Source of the DNA: Veillonellaceae bacterium
GTDB taxonomy: Bacteria; Bacillota; Negativicutes; Veillonellales; Dialisteraceae
Assembly: GCA_025992895.1 (NCBI GenBank)
Contig: DAJPGA010000001.1
Location: 62,001-126,000, forward strand
DNA length: 64,000 nucleotides
Reading direction: 5' to 3'
In this document: piece after piece, positions 16,691 to 25,730 of the stretch
How the letters are laid out: every line of letters starts with the position of its first letter
Position numbering within the stretch: the first letter of the stretch is position 1
Position numbers and translations under genes: made by a program
Notes under the pieces: generated by a model
Databases searched by the model: none
Told to the model about the DNA's origin: nothing
Seen by the model: only the letters and a program-made list of their open reading frames with translations

Positions 16691-19081
16691 ATGGACGTAG
16701 AGAAAGCTTATGTTTTATGGTTTGACGAACTGCACAGAAAAGATGTCGCACTGGTTGGCGGGAAATCTTCTTCCCTGGGCGAACTGACGACTTCCACGGG
16801 CGTGCCGGTACCGTATGGATACGCTACGACAGCTCATGCTTACAGATATTTCATGGAACAGACTGGACAGAACAAGAAGATCCATGAACTGCTTGAAGAC
16901 CTGACCGATGTAGAAGACTCCGTGGAACTCCATGAAGTCTGCACAAAGATCCGCGAAAGCATCGTTTCTGCAGAAATGCCGGAAGACCTGGCAAAGGCTA
17001 TCGGTGATGCATACGAAGAACTCGCACAGAAGGTCAATGAAAAGGATCCTTATGTCGCTGTCCGTTCTTCCGCTACCGCTGAAGATCTGCCGGACGCTTC
17101 CTTCGCGGGCCAGCAGGACACCTACCTCAACGTCACCGGACGCGATATGGTCATCCGCAAGGTCAAGGAATGCTATGCTTCCACCTTCACCGACCGCGCT
17201 GTATACTACAGAGCCAAGAAGAATTTCGACCATGAAAACGTGGCTCTTTCCGCAGCTGTCCAGATGATGGCTGACTCCAAAGTCGCAGGCGTTATGTTCA
17301 CCGTCAACATCGCAAACGGCGACGACAGCACCATCATGATCGAAGGATCCTGGGGCCTTGGCGAATACGTCGTACAGGGCACAGTTACCCCGGATAACTT
17401 CATCGTCAACAAAGACGACCTCACCATTAAGAGCCGTCAGATCAATGAAAAATCCATTGAACTCGTCCGCAAGGAAGGCGGGGACGTAGAAGAAAGAACC
17501 GTTCCGGAAAACCTGGCAAAATCCCAGGCTCTGACCGATGAACAGGTCGTAACCCTTGCTAAATACGCTAAAGCCATTGAAAAACACTATGGCTACTACA
17601 TGGATATGGAATGGGCTGTAGACCATCAGGACCGCATCTGGATCCTGCAGGCTCGTCCTGAAACCGTTTGGTCCAAGAGAAATAAAGAAAAGAAGGCAGG
17701 CACTGAAATGAAAATGACAACTGATCATAAGGTACTCGTTAAAGGTCTTCCGGCTTCCCCGGGAATGGCTTCCGGCAAATGCCACGTCATCACTGATCCG
17801 AAGGATATCGACGAATTCAAGGAAGGCGAAGTCCTCGTAACCATGATGACCTCCCCTGACTGGGTACCGGCTATGAAGAAAGCAGTTGCCATCGTTACCG
17901 ACGCTGGCGGCATGACCTGCCACGCATCCATCGTTTCCCGTGAACTTGGCATCCCATGCGTTGTCGGCACAAAGAGCCGCAGCGTAGAAGCTACCTCCGT
18001 TCTGAAGACTGGCGATGACATCACCATCGACGCACAGAACGGCATCGTTTACGAAGGCATCGTAGCTGACCTCGTAAAACCGCAGCAGGCTGAAACCGCT
18101 CAGGTCCAGGGCGCTCAGGTCGTACAGGCTGAATACTTCGCTCCGACCGGCACAGGCGTCATGATGAACCTCGGCGATCCGGACCTGGCTGACAAATACT
18201 CCGCACTGCCATGCGACGGCATAGGCCTCATGCGCGAAGAATTCATCTGGACCACATTCATCCATGAACATCCGCTGTACCTCATCGAACAGGGCAAACC
18301 GGAAAAAGTTATCGACATGCTCGCTGAAGGCATTTCCAAAGTATGCCGTGCACTCGCTCCAAGACCCGTCGTTCTGCGCTTCTCCGACTTCAAGTCCGGC
18401 GAATACAGAAACCTCAAGGGCGGCGACAAATACGAACCGGAAGAACCGGCAGACCTCCTCGGCTGGAGAGGCGCTTCCCGTTACTATGATCCGAAATACA
18501 CCGCTGCATTCCGTCTCGAACTGAAAGCAGTCAAGAAAGTCCGCGAAGAATTCGGCCTGAAGAACCTGAACTGCATGATCCCGTTCTGCAGAACCGTAGA
18601 CGAAGCAGCTAAAGTTACCGCTATCATGAAAGAAGAAGGACTCGAAAGAGGCCCGGACTTCAAACTGTTCCTGATGGCAGAAATCCCGTCCAACATCATC
18701 CTGGCTGACCAGTTCAACCAGTTTGTCGACGGCTACTCCATCGGATCCAACGATCTGACCATGCTCATCCTGGGCTGCGACAGAAACAACGACACCGTTT
18801 CCGCACTCTTCGATGAAAGAAACCTGGCTATCAAGAGAGCTATCCGTCACCTCATCGCCACCGCACACAAGGACGGCAAGACCGTTTCCATCTGCGGACA
18901 GGCACCGTCCGTATACCCGGACTTCACTGAATTCCTCGTCAAGAGCGGTATCGACTACGTATCCGTCAACCCGGACATGGTCAAAGCCACCAAGAGAAAC
19001 GTCGCACGCATCGAACAGAGACTCATGCTCGACGCTGCTACCGGCAGAGGACTCCAGGATCCGACCGACTATACCTGGTAA
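16691..19081 (+). CDS. ppsA: Phosphoenolpyruvate synthase (pyruvate, water dikinase)
   Basis: 796 residues from the second of two adjacent ATGs; AGGAGG at 16680-16685 gives better spacing to 16691 than to 16688. Domain order is ATP-grasp (residues about 15-330, with VRSSATAEDLPDASFAGQQDT), the swivelling phosphohistidine domain (GGMTCHASIVSRELG, catalytic His about 411) and the PEP-binding barrel (RFSDFKSGEYRNLKGG, SIGSNDLTMLILGCDR). It converts pyruvate plus ATP to PEP, a gluconeogenic step. The next two genes encode a CcpN-like repressor and the PpsR kinase/phosphorylase, both known controllers of this type of step. Confidence 0.95.
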   Translation: MDVEKAYVLWFDELHRKDVALVGGKSSSLGELTTSTGVPVPYGYATTAHAYRYFMEQTGQNKKIHELLEDLTDVEDSVELHEVCTKIRESIVSAEMPEDLAKAIGDAYEELAQKVNEKDPYVAVRSSATAEDLPDASFAGQQDTYLNVTGRDMVIRKVKECYASTFTDRAVYYRAKKNFDHENVALSAAVQMMADSKVAGVMFTVNIANGDDSTIMIEGSWGLGEYVVQGTVTPDNFIVNKDDLTIKSRQINEKSIELVRKEGGDVEERTVPENLAKSQALTDEQVVTLAKYAKAIEKHYGYYMDMEWAVDHQDRIWILQARPETVWSKRNKEKKAGTEMKMTTDHKVLVKGLPASPGMASGKCHVITDPKDIDEFKEGEVLVTMMTSPDWVPAMKKAVAIVTDAGGMTCHASIVSRELGIPCVVGTKSRSVEATSVLKTGDDITIDAQNGIVYEGIVADLVKPQQAETAQVQGAQVVQAEYFAPTGTGVMMNLGDPDLADKYSALPCDGIGLMREEFIWTTFIHEHPLYLIEQGKPEKVIDMLAEGISKVCRALAPRPVVLRFSDFKSGEYRNLKGGDKYEPEEPADLLGWRGASRYYDPKYTAAFRLELKAVKKVREEFGLKNLNCMIPFCRTVDEAAKVTAIMKEEGLERGPDFKLFLMAEIPSNIILADQFNQFVDGYSIGSNDLTMLILGCDRNNDTVSALFDERNLAIKRAIRHLIATAHKDGKTVSICGQAPSVYPDFTEFLVKSGIDYVSVNPDMVKATKRNVARIEQRLMLDAATGRGLQDPTDYTW

Positions 19082-19220
19082 TGAAATAAACCGGCGCGCT
19101 GGAAAAATCTCCGGACATTTTCCTGCCGGTCAAATGTAAAGATTCGGCATTTCCGGGGCTGTCTATGCAGTCCCGGTTTGCCATAAATTTCTGTCAAGCA
19201 GAAGAAAAGGAAGGTACAAG

Positions 19221-19853
19221 ATGCAGTTAACCGGCCGTCAAAAAGAAATCACGCGCATCGTGAGGGAGAACGGACCTATCACGGGCGAAATGATAGCCGA
19301 GCGCCTTCACGTTACGCGAAGCGCCCTGCGCGGCGATCTGGCAGTCCTTCTTTCCGGAGAAGTCATTGCCGCGCGCCGCAGACTTGGCTATTACTATCTC
19401 GGAGGCGGGGAAGATCCCGCAGCCGCTGAAATCCGTTCCTGCACAGCAGAATCCTGCATGTCACGCCCGATCGTGGTCAACGTGGACACGAACGCCTATG
19501 ATGCAGCCGTACTCCTCTTTACAGAAGACATCGGCACACTCTTCGTAGGCAAAGAAGACGACGTACTTGGCGTCGTTTCCAGAAAAGATCTGCTGAAAGC
19601 AGCCATGGGACGAGAAGACCTCGCGAAGGTGCCGATCTCCATGGTCATGACATCCCGCTCGAAGATGATCTACGCCGAACCGAAAGAAGATATGGTCTCT
19701 ATTGCCCAGAAACTCATCGACTACGAGATCGACTGCCTGCCCGTAGGCACCTTTAAGGACGTGGGCGGGGAGAAGAAATTCGTTCTCCAGGGCCGTATTT
19801 CTAAAACAAATATCACTCGTCTCTTCCTCGATCTGGGAAAAGGCAAACAATAA
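19221..19853 (+). CDS. CcpN-like transcriptional regulator with HTH and CBS domains
   Basis: 210 residues. An N-terminal winged helix (MQLTGRQKEITRIV ... VTRSALRGDLAVL, residues 1-60) is followed by two CBS domains (about 75-135 and 140-205, each with the pattern MSRPIVVNVDTNAYDA and SMVMTSRSKMIYAEP). This is the layout of CcpN, the repressor of gluconeogenic genes in Bacillus. Here it lies between ppsA and ppsR and ends 9 bases before ppsR, so it probably tunes PEP synthase by energy state. Confidence 0.9.
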   Translation: MQLTGRQKEITRIVRENGPITGEMIAERLHVTRSALRGDLAVLLSGEVIAARRRLGYYYLGGGEDPAAAEIRSCTAESCMSRPIVVNVDTNAYDAAVLLFTEDIGTLFVGKEDDVLGVVSRKDLLKAAMGREDLAKVPISMVMTSRSKMIYAEPKEDMVSIAQKLIDYEIDCLPVGTFKDVGGEKKFVLQGRISKTNITRLFLDLGKGKQ

Positions 19854-19862
19854 GAGGGGGTT

Positions 19863-20696
19863 ATGTCTTTGGCTAAAATACCGGAAGTCTATGTCGTCTC
19901 CGATTCCCTCGGGGAAACGGCTGAAAGCGTAGCGAAAGCCACCATCAGCCAGTTCGATGAAGACATCGATATCATCCGCGTGCCATTCATCCGTCACGCA
20001 GAACAGATTCAGAAAGTCATCGACGAAGCAGCATCACACAATGCTGTCGTATGTCATACACTCGTCAGCCGTGAGCTGCGCGAAACATTTGAAAAAATTG
20101 CCGACGCTAAAGGCGTCCGCTACGTCGACATCCTGGGGCCGATGATGGATACCGTAGGCACCATCACCACCACGAAACCAAGAATGAAACCTGGCATCAT
20201 CCACAAACTCGACGAAGAATACTTCAAGAAAGTAGAAGCCATCGAATTCGCCGTCAAGTACGACGACGGAAAGAATCCGGCCGGCTTTGCCAAAGCAGAC
20301 GTCGTCCTGCTCGGCGTATCCCGTACATCCAAGACACCGCTGTCTATGTACATGGCGCACAAGAAATTCAAAGTGGCAAACCTGCCGCTCGTACCGGAAG
20401 TACCGCTTCCGGAAGAAATCTTCCACGTGCCGCCGTACCGTTTGATCGGACTCATCATTGATCCGTACAAACTCAATACCATCAGAAGCGAACGCATGAA
20501 AGCGCTCGGCTTCTCCGGCGCAGCCAACTACACGGACATCGCCCGCATAGAAGACGAACTCTCCTATGCCAAGGAAGTCATGCGCCAGCTCCACTGCCTC
20601 GTCCTCGATGTATCCAACAAAGCCATCGAAGAGACAGCCAGCCGTATCATGGCCATCGTCCAGAAAAACAAGGAAACATACGGAGATAAATATTAA
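19863..20696 (+). CDS. ppsR: Pyruvate,water dikinase regulatory protein (PpsR, DUF299)
   Basis: 277 residues. It begins EVYVVSDSLGETAESVAKA and carries the P-loop-like GVSRTSKTPLSMYMA (about residue 150-164) typical of the family. PpsR is a bifunctional enzyme that inactivates PEP synthase by ADP-dependent phosphorylation and reactivates it by phosphorolysis. The neighbouring ppsA rather than a PPDK gene favours PpsR over PDRP1. It overlaps no gene, and a terminator follows. Confidence 0.92.
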   Translation: MSLAKIPEVYVVSDSLGETAESVAKATISQFDEDIDIIRVPFIRHAEQIQKVIDEAASHNAVVCHTLVSRELRETFEKIADAKGVRYVDILGPMMDTVGTITTTKPRMKPGIIHKLDEEYFKKVEAIEFAVKYDDGKNPAGFAKADVVLLGVSRTSKTPLSMYMAHKKFKVANLPLVPEVPLPEEIFHVPPYRLIGLIIDPYKLNTIRSERMKALGFSGAANYTDIARIEDELSYAKEVMRQLHCLVLDVSNKAIEETASRIMAIVQKNKETYGDKY

Positions 20697-20704
20697 GAAC
20701 AAGG

Positions 20705-20737
20705 GAATGCGTATCGAAAGGTGCGCATTCTTTTTTA
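20705..20737 (+). terminator. Terminator after ppsR
   Basis: GAATGCG...CGCATTC with a 12-base loop, then six T. Confidence 0.85.
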
Positions 20738-20844
20738 TTCCAGTTTTAGAGAATTATGAGACTCTTTCTCATTTCTATGGTAAAATATAGACATGTATCC
20801 ATATACCAGGGCGGCAAGCCGCTTTTTATACAAGGAGGTCTTTT

Positions 20845-21870
20845 ATGCAAATCCGCGAACGGAGTGAAGAAATAGAAAGCAAGATCGTCTGCGATAGAGC
20901 ATTTCTGTCCGTGAATTCCACGAGAGACAGACAGGAAGATCCCGATCCATTGAGGACGGCCTTCCAGAGAGACAGGGACAGGATCCTCCACAGCAATTCC
21001 TTCCGCCGTCTCAAACACAAGACACAAGTCTATATCGCGCCGATGGGCGACCATTACAGGACACGCATGACGCACACCCTCGAAGTCGCACAGATCGGAC
21101 GCACCATGGCAAGAGCCCTTCGTCTGAATGAGGACCTCGTCGAAGCCATTGCCTTAGGCCATGACCTCGGCCATACACCCTTCGGCCACGTAGGAGAACA
21201 GGCCCTGCAGGAAATCACCGGCCACTTCGAGCACAACGAACAGAGCGTCCGTATCGTCGACAAACTCGAACGCGACGGAAGAGGACTGAACCTCACCGTC
21301 CAGGTCAAAGACGGCATCCTCAACCACTGCGGCAAACTCAAAGCCGGCACCCTTGAAGGAAGCCTCATCAAGTACGCCGACCGCATCGCCTACCTCTGCC
21401 ACGACTACGAAGACGCAGAAACCATGGGACTCATCAGCGCAGCTGAACTTCCCGAAGACGTCAAAGCAAAAATCGGCGTCACCCACTCATCCATGATCAC
21501 CGCCCTCGTCACCGAAGTCGTGGAAAACTCCATGAAAACACACGAAGACGGCATCCACATGTCCAAAGAAGGAGACGAGATCCTCCTCAAATTCCGCCGC
21601 TTCATGTTCGATGAAGTCTACATGTCCGCCTCCCTCATCCCGGACAGGAAACGCGGCAGCAACGTCGTCAAAATGCTCTACGACTACTACACAGAAAAGA
21701 AAGAAGACGGCACCTACCACGAAGGCCGCCTCCCCGAAAAACAAGTCGTCCTGGCAGAAGGAAACATCCCGCAGGCCGCCGTAGACTACATCTCCGGCCT
21801 CACCGACAACTTCGCCATCAACCTCTTCGAAGACATCTTCGTCCCCAGATACTGGACATTCAAGAAATAA
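20845..21870 (+). CDS. dgt: Deoxyguanosinetriphosphate triphosphohydrolase-like protein (HD domain)
   Basis: 341 residues. The HD metal site is complete: RMTHTLEVAQIGR (first His), GHDLGHTPFGHVGE (His-Asp) and a later Asp in KYADRIAYLCHDYED. The N-terminal part reads FQRDRDRILHSNSFRRLKHKTQV, the usual dGTPase signature. It hydrolyses dNTPs to the nucleoside and triphosphate. AAGGAGG lies 9 bases before the ATG. It does not continue into a dnaG-rpoD operon; a repeat nest follows instead. Confidence 0.92.
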   Translation: MQIRERSEEIESKIVCDRAFLSVNSTRDRQEDPDPLRTAFQRDRDRILHSNSFRRLKHKTQVYIAPMGDHYRTRMTHTLEVAQIGRTMARALRLNEDLVEAIALGHDLGHTPFGHVGEQALQEITGHFEHNEQSVRIVDKLERDGRGLNLTVQVKDGILNHCGKLKAGTLEGSLIKYADRIAYLCHDYEDAETMGLISAAELPEDVKAKIGVTHSSMITALVTEVVENSMKTHEDGIHMSKEGDEILLKFRRFMFDEVYMSASLIPDRKRGSNVVKMLYDYYTEKKEDGTYHEGRLPEKQVVLAEGNIPQAAVDYISGLTDNFAINLFEDIFVPRYWTFKK

Positions 21871-21894
21871 TCCGGGCAGATGGCACTTGCCTTC

Positions 21895-22215
21895 CCAAAT
21901 GGGGAAGAAGGACCGCAGGCCGGTCTTGACCCTGCCTTTCCACGAGCGCAGCAAGGTTTAGCTGTCCCCGTTAGGGGAAGGAGTATGGTAGGGATGGGGT
22001 TTCGTAAGGTTTCAAACAAATAAGAGCTGAGCTCTTTCTTTTATTCCTTGCGAAGCTGTCCCAGTCAGGGGAAAGTGGCCATTATATCAATGATTGCATA
22101 TGAAATCATGGAAGTGTTTGTAGAATTTTATAATGGCCGAAAGGGGTGCAGTTTAAGTAAAGTTTTTCCTTTTGCGCCGAAAGGGGTTCATTTTCTAAAA
22201 AGGCGAAGCATCCTC
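21895..22215. repeat. Mosaic intergenic repeat nest
   Basis: Built from short palindromes such as CTTCCCAAATGGGGAAG, GCTGTCCCCGTTAGGGGAAG and GCTGTCCCAGTCAGGGGAAA plus AAAGGGGTTCA/AAAGGGGTGCA modules seen in other nests. No gene is supported here. Confidence 0.7.
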
Positions 22216-22284
22216 TCGATTTTCAAATAACACAAATAAATACTTCTGTTGGATCATCCTCCAACAGAATATCCCAGCACAAAA

Positions 22285-22325
22285 GGAGCTGCAGAAATGA
22301 TTACCCATTTCCGCAGCTCTTTTTA
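22285..22325 (+). terminator. Hexaloop-family terminator (ATG-ATTACC-CAT)
   Basis: AGCTGCAGAAATG pairs with CATTTCCGCAGCT around a six-base loop, then five T. It ends the repeat nest after dgt. Confidence 0.85.
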
Positions 22326-22329
22326 TTTC

Positions 22330-22581
22330 CCTCAATGAGTATCGAGCTTTGTGCCTTTCGATGCACAGAAAGAAACATTTAGTAATATAGGTTCAAATTT
22401 TTCGATAGGTTTAAAAAAGTTTGTGCCAAAATGAATAGTTATCAATTTTTTAGTGACAAAATCGCAAAAATGCATTAGAATAATGTTACTTATAGAGAAA
22501 GCTCGCTATTGTACAGAACAATTTGTTTTCTATCATATGGGGTGTCAGGCTGTGAATTTTCCCAATATCTAGAAATCTGGA
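22330..22581. other. AT-rich intergenic region
   Basis: About 250 bases, low GC, no ORF or known RNA recognised. Confidence 0.4.
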
Positions 22582-22852
22582 TTGACAGAAGCGGCTTTGT
22601 GAGTTACAATGGTTTTGAACAAAATATTTAAATGTATCGATTGAGTAGGATTCACCATTAATTCTTGATGAACGTCTCCGGAGTCAGCTGGTTCATAGAT
22701 AGACCTCAGGCCGCGCCGGAGGGATAGGAAGTGCGGATCTAGTGATCTGTTGAAGGGAAATCCTCTCCGTTTTTTCATTGCAGGAATTGAGGATAATCTT
22801 GAATGAATCGGTGACCGCCCGGATACATAGGTTCAGAAAGGAGCCTTTTATC
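22582..22852 (+). promoter_or_regulatory. Promoter and long leader of the ArsR-family gene
   Basis: TTGACA (22582-22587) and TACAAT (22605-22610) with a 17-bp spacer. Transcription would start near 22617, leaving a leader of about 235 bases before the start codon. It contains GC-rich pairing stretches (CTCCGGAGTCAGC, GCCGCGCCGGAGGG), but no riboswitch class was recognised. Confidence 0.7.
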
Positions 22853-23221
22853 ATGGATTTCCAGCCAAGCTACAAGGAATTCGCCAGCATTTTCAAGGCG
22901 CTGTCTGATGAAACACGTTTGAGAGTCGTAGACATGCTCTCCTGCCGCGAAATGTCCGCAGGCGACATTCTTTCCAATTTCACGCTGTCACAGTCCACAC
23001 TGTCCTACCACATGAAGATTCTGATCGAATCTGGCGTCGTCAACGCACGTCGTGAAGGACTTTGGACTAAGTATTCCATCAACGATGAGACATTCAACCG
23101 CGTGATGGACTTCCTGCCGGAACTGTACAAGCTGAAAGATAAATGCGTCTGCCAGCAGATTAAGTACGTCAAGAATCCGGAACGCCAGGAACTCGGCGGA
23201 GCCGATGAATTCGGCAACTAA
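22853..23221 (+). CDS. ArsR-family transcriptional regulator
   Basis: 122 residues from ATG 22853, with AAAGGAG 11 bases upstream. It is a winged-helix protein: KALSDETRLRVVDMLSCREMSAGDIL, then the recognition helix LSQSTLSYHMKILIESGVV and the wing around RREGLWTKYSI. Cysteines at CREM and in the C-terminal KDKCVCQQ could form a metal or redox sensor, but a classic ArsR CxCxxC motif is not seen. The neighbouring downstream gene on the far side of IS copy 2 is an ArsB/NhaD-type transporter; the IS may have split a pair. Confidence 0.88.
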   Translation: MDFQPSYKEFASIFKALSDETRLRVVDMLSCREMSAGDILSNFTLSQSTLSYHMKILIESGVVNARREGLWTKYSINDETFNRVMDFLPELYKLKDKCVCQQIKYVKNPERQELGGADEFGN

Positions 23222-23241
23222 TGCCCAATCCGATGCATCAT

Positions 23242-23276
23242 AAAAGCCCGTGAGCAATCACGGGCTTTTTGATTGT
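23242..23276 (+). terminator. Terminator of the ArsR-family gene
   Basis: AAGCCCGTGA-GCAA-TCACGGGCTT followed by T residues. Confidence 0.9.
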
Positions 23277-23299
23277 CAAAATAAAGAAGCAGTGGAGAA

Positions 23300-23670
23300 G
23301 CGGAACATTTTCTAAAAAGCAGCGAGGTTTGGCTGTCCCCGTCAGGGGAAAGTGGCGCGCATGCGCCGAAAGGGGTTAATTACCACGCAGCAAAGCTGCG
23401 GTTGTATGGTTTTTCTCTTTTTTAACGAACGAAGTTCGGCTTAAGGGTGTTTGAGCTCGCCCCGTAGGGGGAGCTGGCGCCGGAGGCGCCTGAGGAGGTT
23501 CATCTCCTTCGAGCAGAGCGAGGTTGTACGGTTTTTCTCTTTCCCAAGGAATCCGAGTTTTTTCCCACACAAAAGGAGGGGCTGTGACGAAATTCGTTAA
23601 AACACTGCTTTTTCTTTTTCTCGAGCGAAGCGAGGTTTAAGGGTGTTAACCTTGCTCCGGCAGGAGAAGG
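23300..23670. repeat. Mosaic intergenic repeat nest, left of IS copy 2
   Basis: Contains GCTGTCCCCGTCAGGGGAAA, GCTCGCCCCGTAGGGGGAGC, GGTTTAAGGGTGT and CTTGCTCCGGCAGGAGAAGG. It also holds a copy of the module AGGGGCTGTGACGAAAT, seen on the other strand near 58.1 kb. No gene is supported. The last three bases (AGG) are the IS target duplication. Confidence 0.75.
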
Positions 23671-23735
23671 TGGTGCGGATTTGTTAATACAGACAAATAA
23701 ATATCATAAAAAATCTAATCGTACTTTAATCTTAA

Positions 23736-24467
23736 TCATGCAGCCATTGGAGCTGCGTTGAATACTTCCATTGGAGCTAAAAGATGTAATTTGCGCTGAA
23801 TGCGTTTGTTGTTGTAGAAGTAGATGTAGCCGTTGATCATGCTTACCACTGCTTTACGGCTGGTGAATTTACGTGTGTAGTAACGTTCGCGCTTCAGCAT
23901 TCCCCAGAACCCTTCCATCAGACCGTTGTCTGCACAGCAGCCTACACGGGACATGCTGTGAACCAGTCCTGCTTTTTCAACAATCTTATGGAATCCGTTG
24001 CTTGTATACTGGAATCCGCGGTCGGTATGAATCATTGGATGTTCTCCAGGATTCTCTTTAAGTGCCTTTTCCATTGTCTCAAAAGCCAGTGCAGTATTGT
24101 TCCTGTCGCCGATGACATAAGAGACAATCCGGCGATCATGGCCGTCAATAATCGCGCTTAAATATAACTTGTGCAAAACTCCATCAGCAGTTGTGTACTT
24201 GAATTCAGTGACATCCGTCATCCATCTTGCATTGGACACGCCGGCATCAAAGTCACGGTTCAGCAGGTTTTCAAAAATGTACTTTGGATCCTTTGCGTTA
24301 CGAGTGCAACCATCGGTCTTGTACTTGATCACGGACTTAATATTAAGTATCCGCATGATACGAAGAACCAGACTGTCGCTTACATTTATATTGATGTTGT
24401 CATCCTTCTTGATCCAATCGTTAATCCGGCGGTATCCCATATCCGGATATTCCTGATGGGTTTTCAT
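23736..24467 (-). CDS. IS3-family transposase OrfB, DDE integrase domain (copy 2)
   Basis: Same 243-residue product as copy 1, with the Asp-Asp-Glu triad intact (WMTDVTEF, HTDRGFQY, LMEGFWGM). Expression as OrfAB would use the run of nine T on the plus strand at 24684-24692. Confidence 0.92.
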   Translation of the reverse strand: MKTHQEYPDMGYRRINDWIKKDDNININVSDSLVLRIMRILNIKSVIKYKTDGCTRNAKDPKYIFENLLNRDFDAGVSNARWMTDVTEFKYTTADGVLHKLYLSAIIDGHDRRIVSYVIGDRNNTALAFETMEKALKENPGEHPMIHTDRGFQYTSNGFHKIVEKAGLVHSMSRVGCCADNGLMEGFWGMLKRERYYTRKFTSRKAVVSMINGYIYFYNNKRIQRKLHLLAPMEVFNAAPMAA

Positions 24468-24607
24468 GACCTCCTGTGCGACCTTTTCTCTCAGCAGTTC
24501 ACGGCCGCTCTTAATATGATTCAGCCATCCGTAATAAGCTGCCCGGGAGACCTTTGAGAGTCGGCAGAGACTTTCTATGGAGATGTTGGTTTCTTCATGG
24601 ACTTCTT

Positions 24608-25339
24608 TTATGGCTTTAAAATCTCTGAGAAGGTGAGTAAGGCTGAATCCTTCGAGGAACGCAACCTTTCCTCTATCTCCATCTTTTTTTTTAGCAGGGC
24701 AATCTCTGCTATAAGATCCTTCTGTTCTTCAAGAAGTCTGGCATTCTCCTGACGCAGCTGTTCTTCTTCGGTCCGGGGCGTTTGGAGCCTGATCGGCTTT
24801 CCTCTGTAATCCTCAAGACCAACTTCGCCCATTTCCTTGAACTTTTTTACCCATGTGTAGAGCGTTTGGTAGGACATGTTGTACTTCTTGGCTATCTTGT
24901 TATAATCGCATCCACTGGCGATGCACTCCTGAACGATTCTGACTCGCTCTTCCTTGACCGATTGCTGGCGTTTGCCCATAAGATCTCCTCCTTCAGAAAC
25001 GAGGTCTGTCAACTTATGCTCATTATACGCCTCAATCCATGTTTTAAGGGAGAGTGTGCCGGAAATTCTGTATTTGGCACAGACGGAAAGCATGGAAACA
25101 CCGCCTTTAAGATATTCCTTTACGGCCTGGATCTTCATCTGATTGGAGTAGTAAGACAAATGCTGCCTGGGCCGCAATCCCTTAAAGCCCTCCTCTTTAT
25201 ACCGGAGGACCCATTTCCTGAATGTTATGCGGCTCATATGAAGATTTTCAGCTGCCTGGGTAATCGTAACACCCTGATAGAGATATGAAGCAATCTGGTC
25301 TAACATTTCCTCCGGGGACGCTTTGGTTTTACATGGCAT
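24608..25339 (-). CDS. IS3-family transposase OrfA (copy 2)
   Basis: Same 243-residue helix-turn-helix and zipper protein as copy 1, with the slippery A-run within the zipper region. AGGAGG upstream of the ATG is preserved. Confidence 0.92.
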   Translation of the reverse strand: MPCKTKASPEEMLDQIASYLYQGVTITQAAENLHMSRITFRKWVLRYKEEGFKGLRPRQHLSYYSNQMKIQAVKEYLKGGVSMLSVCAKYRISGTLSLKTWIEAYNEHKLTDLVSEGGDLMGKRQQSVKEERVRIVQECIASGCDYNKIAKKYNMSYQTLYTWVKKFKEMGEVGLEDYRGKPIRLQTPRTEEEQLRQENARLLEEQKDLIAEIALLKKKMEIEERLRSSKDSALLTFSEILKP

Positions 25340-25401
25340 AAGAATGACCTCCTAATATATTTATGATATTATTCTGTCTTTCTTGTTGAATCATACCAAG
25401 G

Positions 25402-25640
25402 TGGGCCGTATACAGGTTGACAATAATGGTAAGAGTATGAATGACTCGAAAGTTGGTGTGCGGGTCGGATACAGTAGTTCCTCAGCTGCCAGGCTGGTTT
25501 TGTGGTTTTTACGATGAGTTGCATTTCCTCAGCCGTAGGCTGGTCGTATGGTTTTAAAGGTGCAGTTTCTAAAAAGGCGAAGCACCATCGCCTGTGGTTT
25601 TTAATGATTCATCTCCTCAAGCGACGGTGAGCCTTCTAGA
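25402..25640. repeat. Mosaic intergenic repeat nest, right of IS copy 2
   Basis: Starts with GGGCCGTATACAGGTTGACA, matching the module GGCTCGTATACCGATTGACA near 55.91 kb, then carries TGGTAAGAG, GTTTTTACGATGAGTTGCA and AGGCGAAGCACC modules. No gene is supported. Confidence 0.7.
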
Positions 25641-25676
25641 TGTTAGACAATCTTTTAATGGAACATCCCAACAAAA

Positions 25677-25720
25677 AAATGCTGTGTCAAAATGATTACA
25701 CATTTTGACACAGCATTTTT
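25677..25720 (-). terminator. Hexaloop-family terminator of the ArsB/NhaD gene
   Basis: AAATGCTGTGTCAAAATG pairs with its complement around ATTACA, and the minus strand continues with seven T. Next to it lies GTTGGGATGTTCCATTAAA, a module shared with the terminator at 14.3 kb. Confidence 0.9.
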
Positions 25721-25730
25721 AATGATCTGA

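Larger units (their letters stand above)
23671..25398 (-). mobile_element. IS3-family element (IS150-like), copy 2, intact
   Basis: 1,728 bp in reverse orientation, identical in layout to copy 1. Flanked by AGG on both sides (23668-23670 and 25399-25401). The flanking sequences join to a continuous repeat module when the IS is removed. Confidence 0.9.

Noticed and set aside
16715..18868. Very long open frame on the minus strand opposite ppsA
   Set aside because: It is a codon-usage shadow of the PEP synthase gene. The peptide matches no family pattern and the sense gene has all catalytic motifs.
22569..22778. 69-codon minus-strand frame in the ArsR leader
   Set aside because: Overlaps a strong plus-strand promoter and leader and has no supporting features.
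23376..23570. 64-codon Pro-rich minus-strand frame left of IS copy 2
   Set aside because: Made entirely of repeat palindromes; no conservation signal visible.
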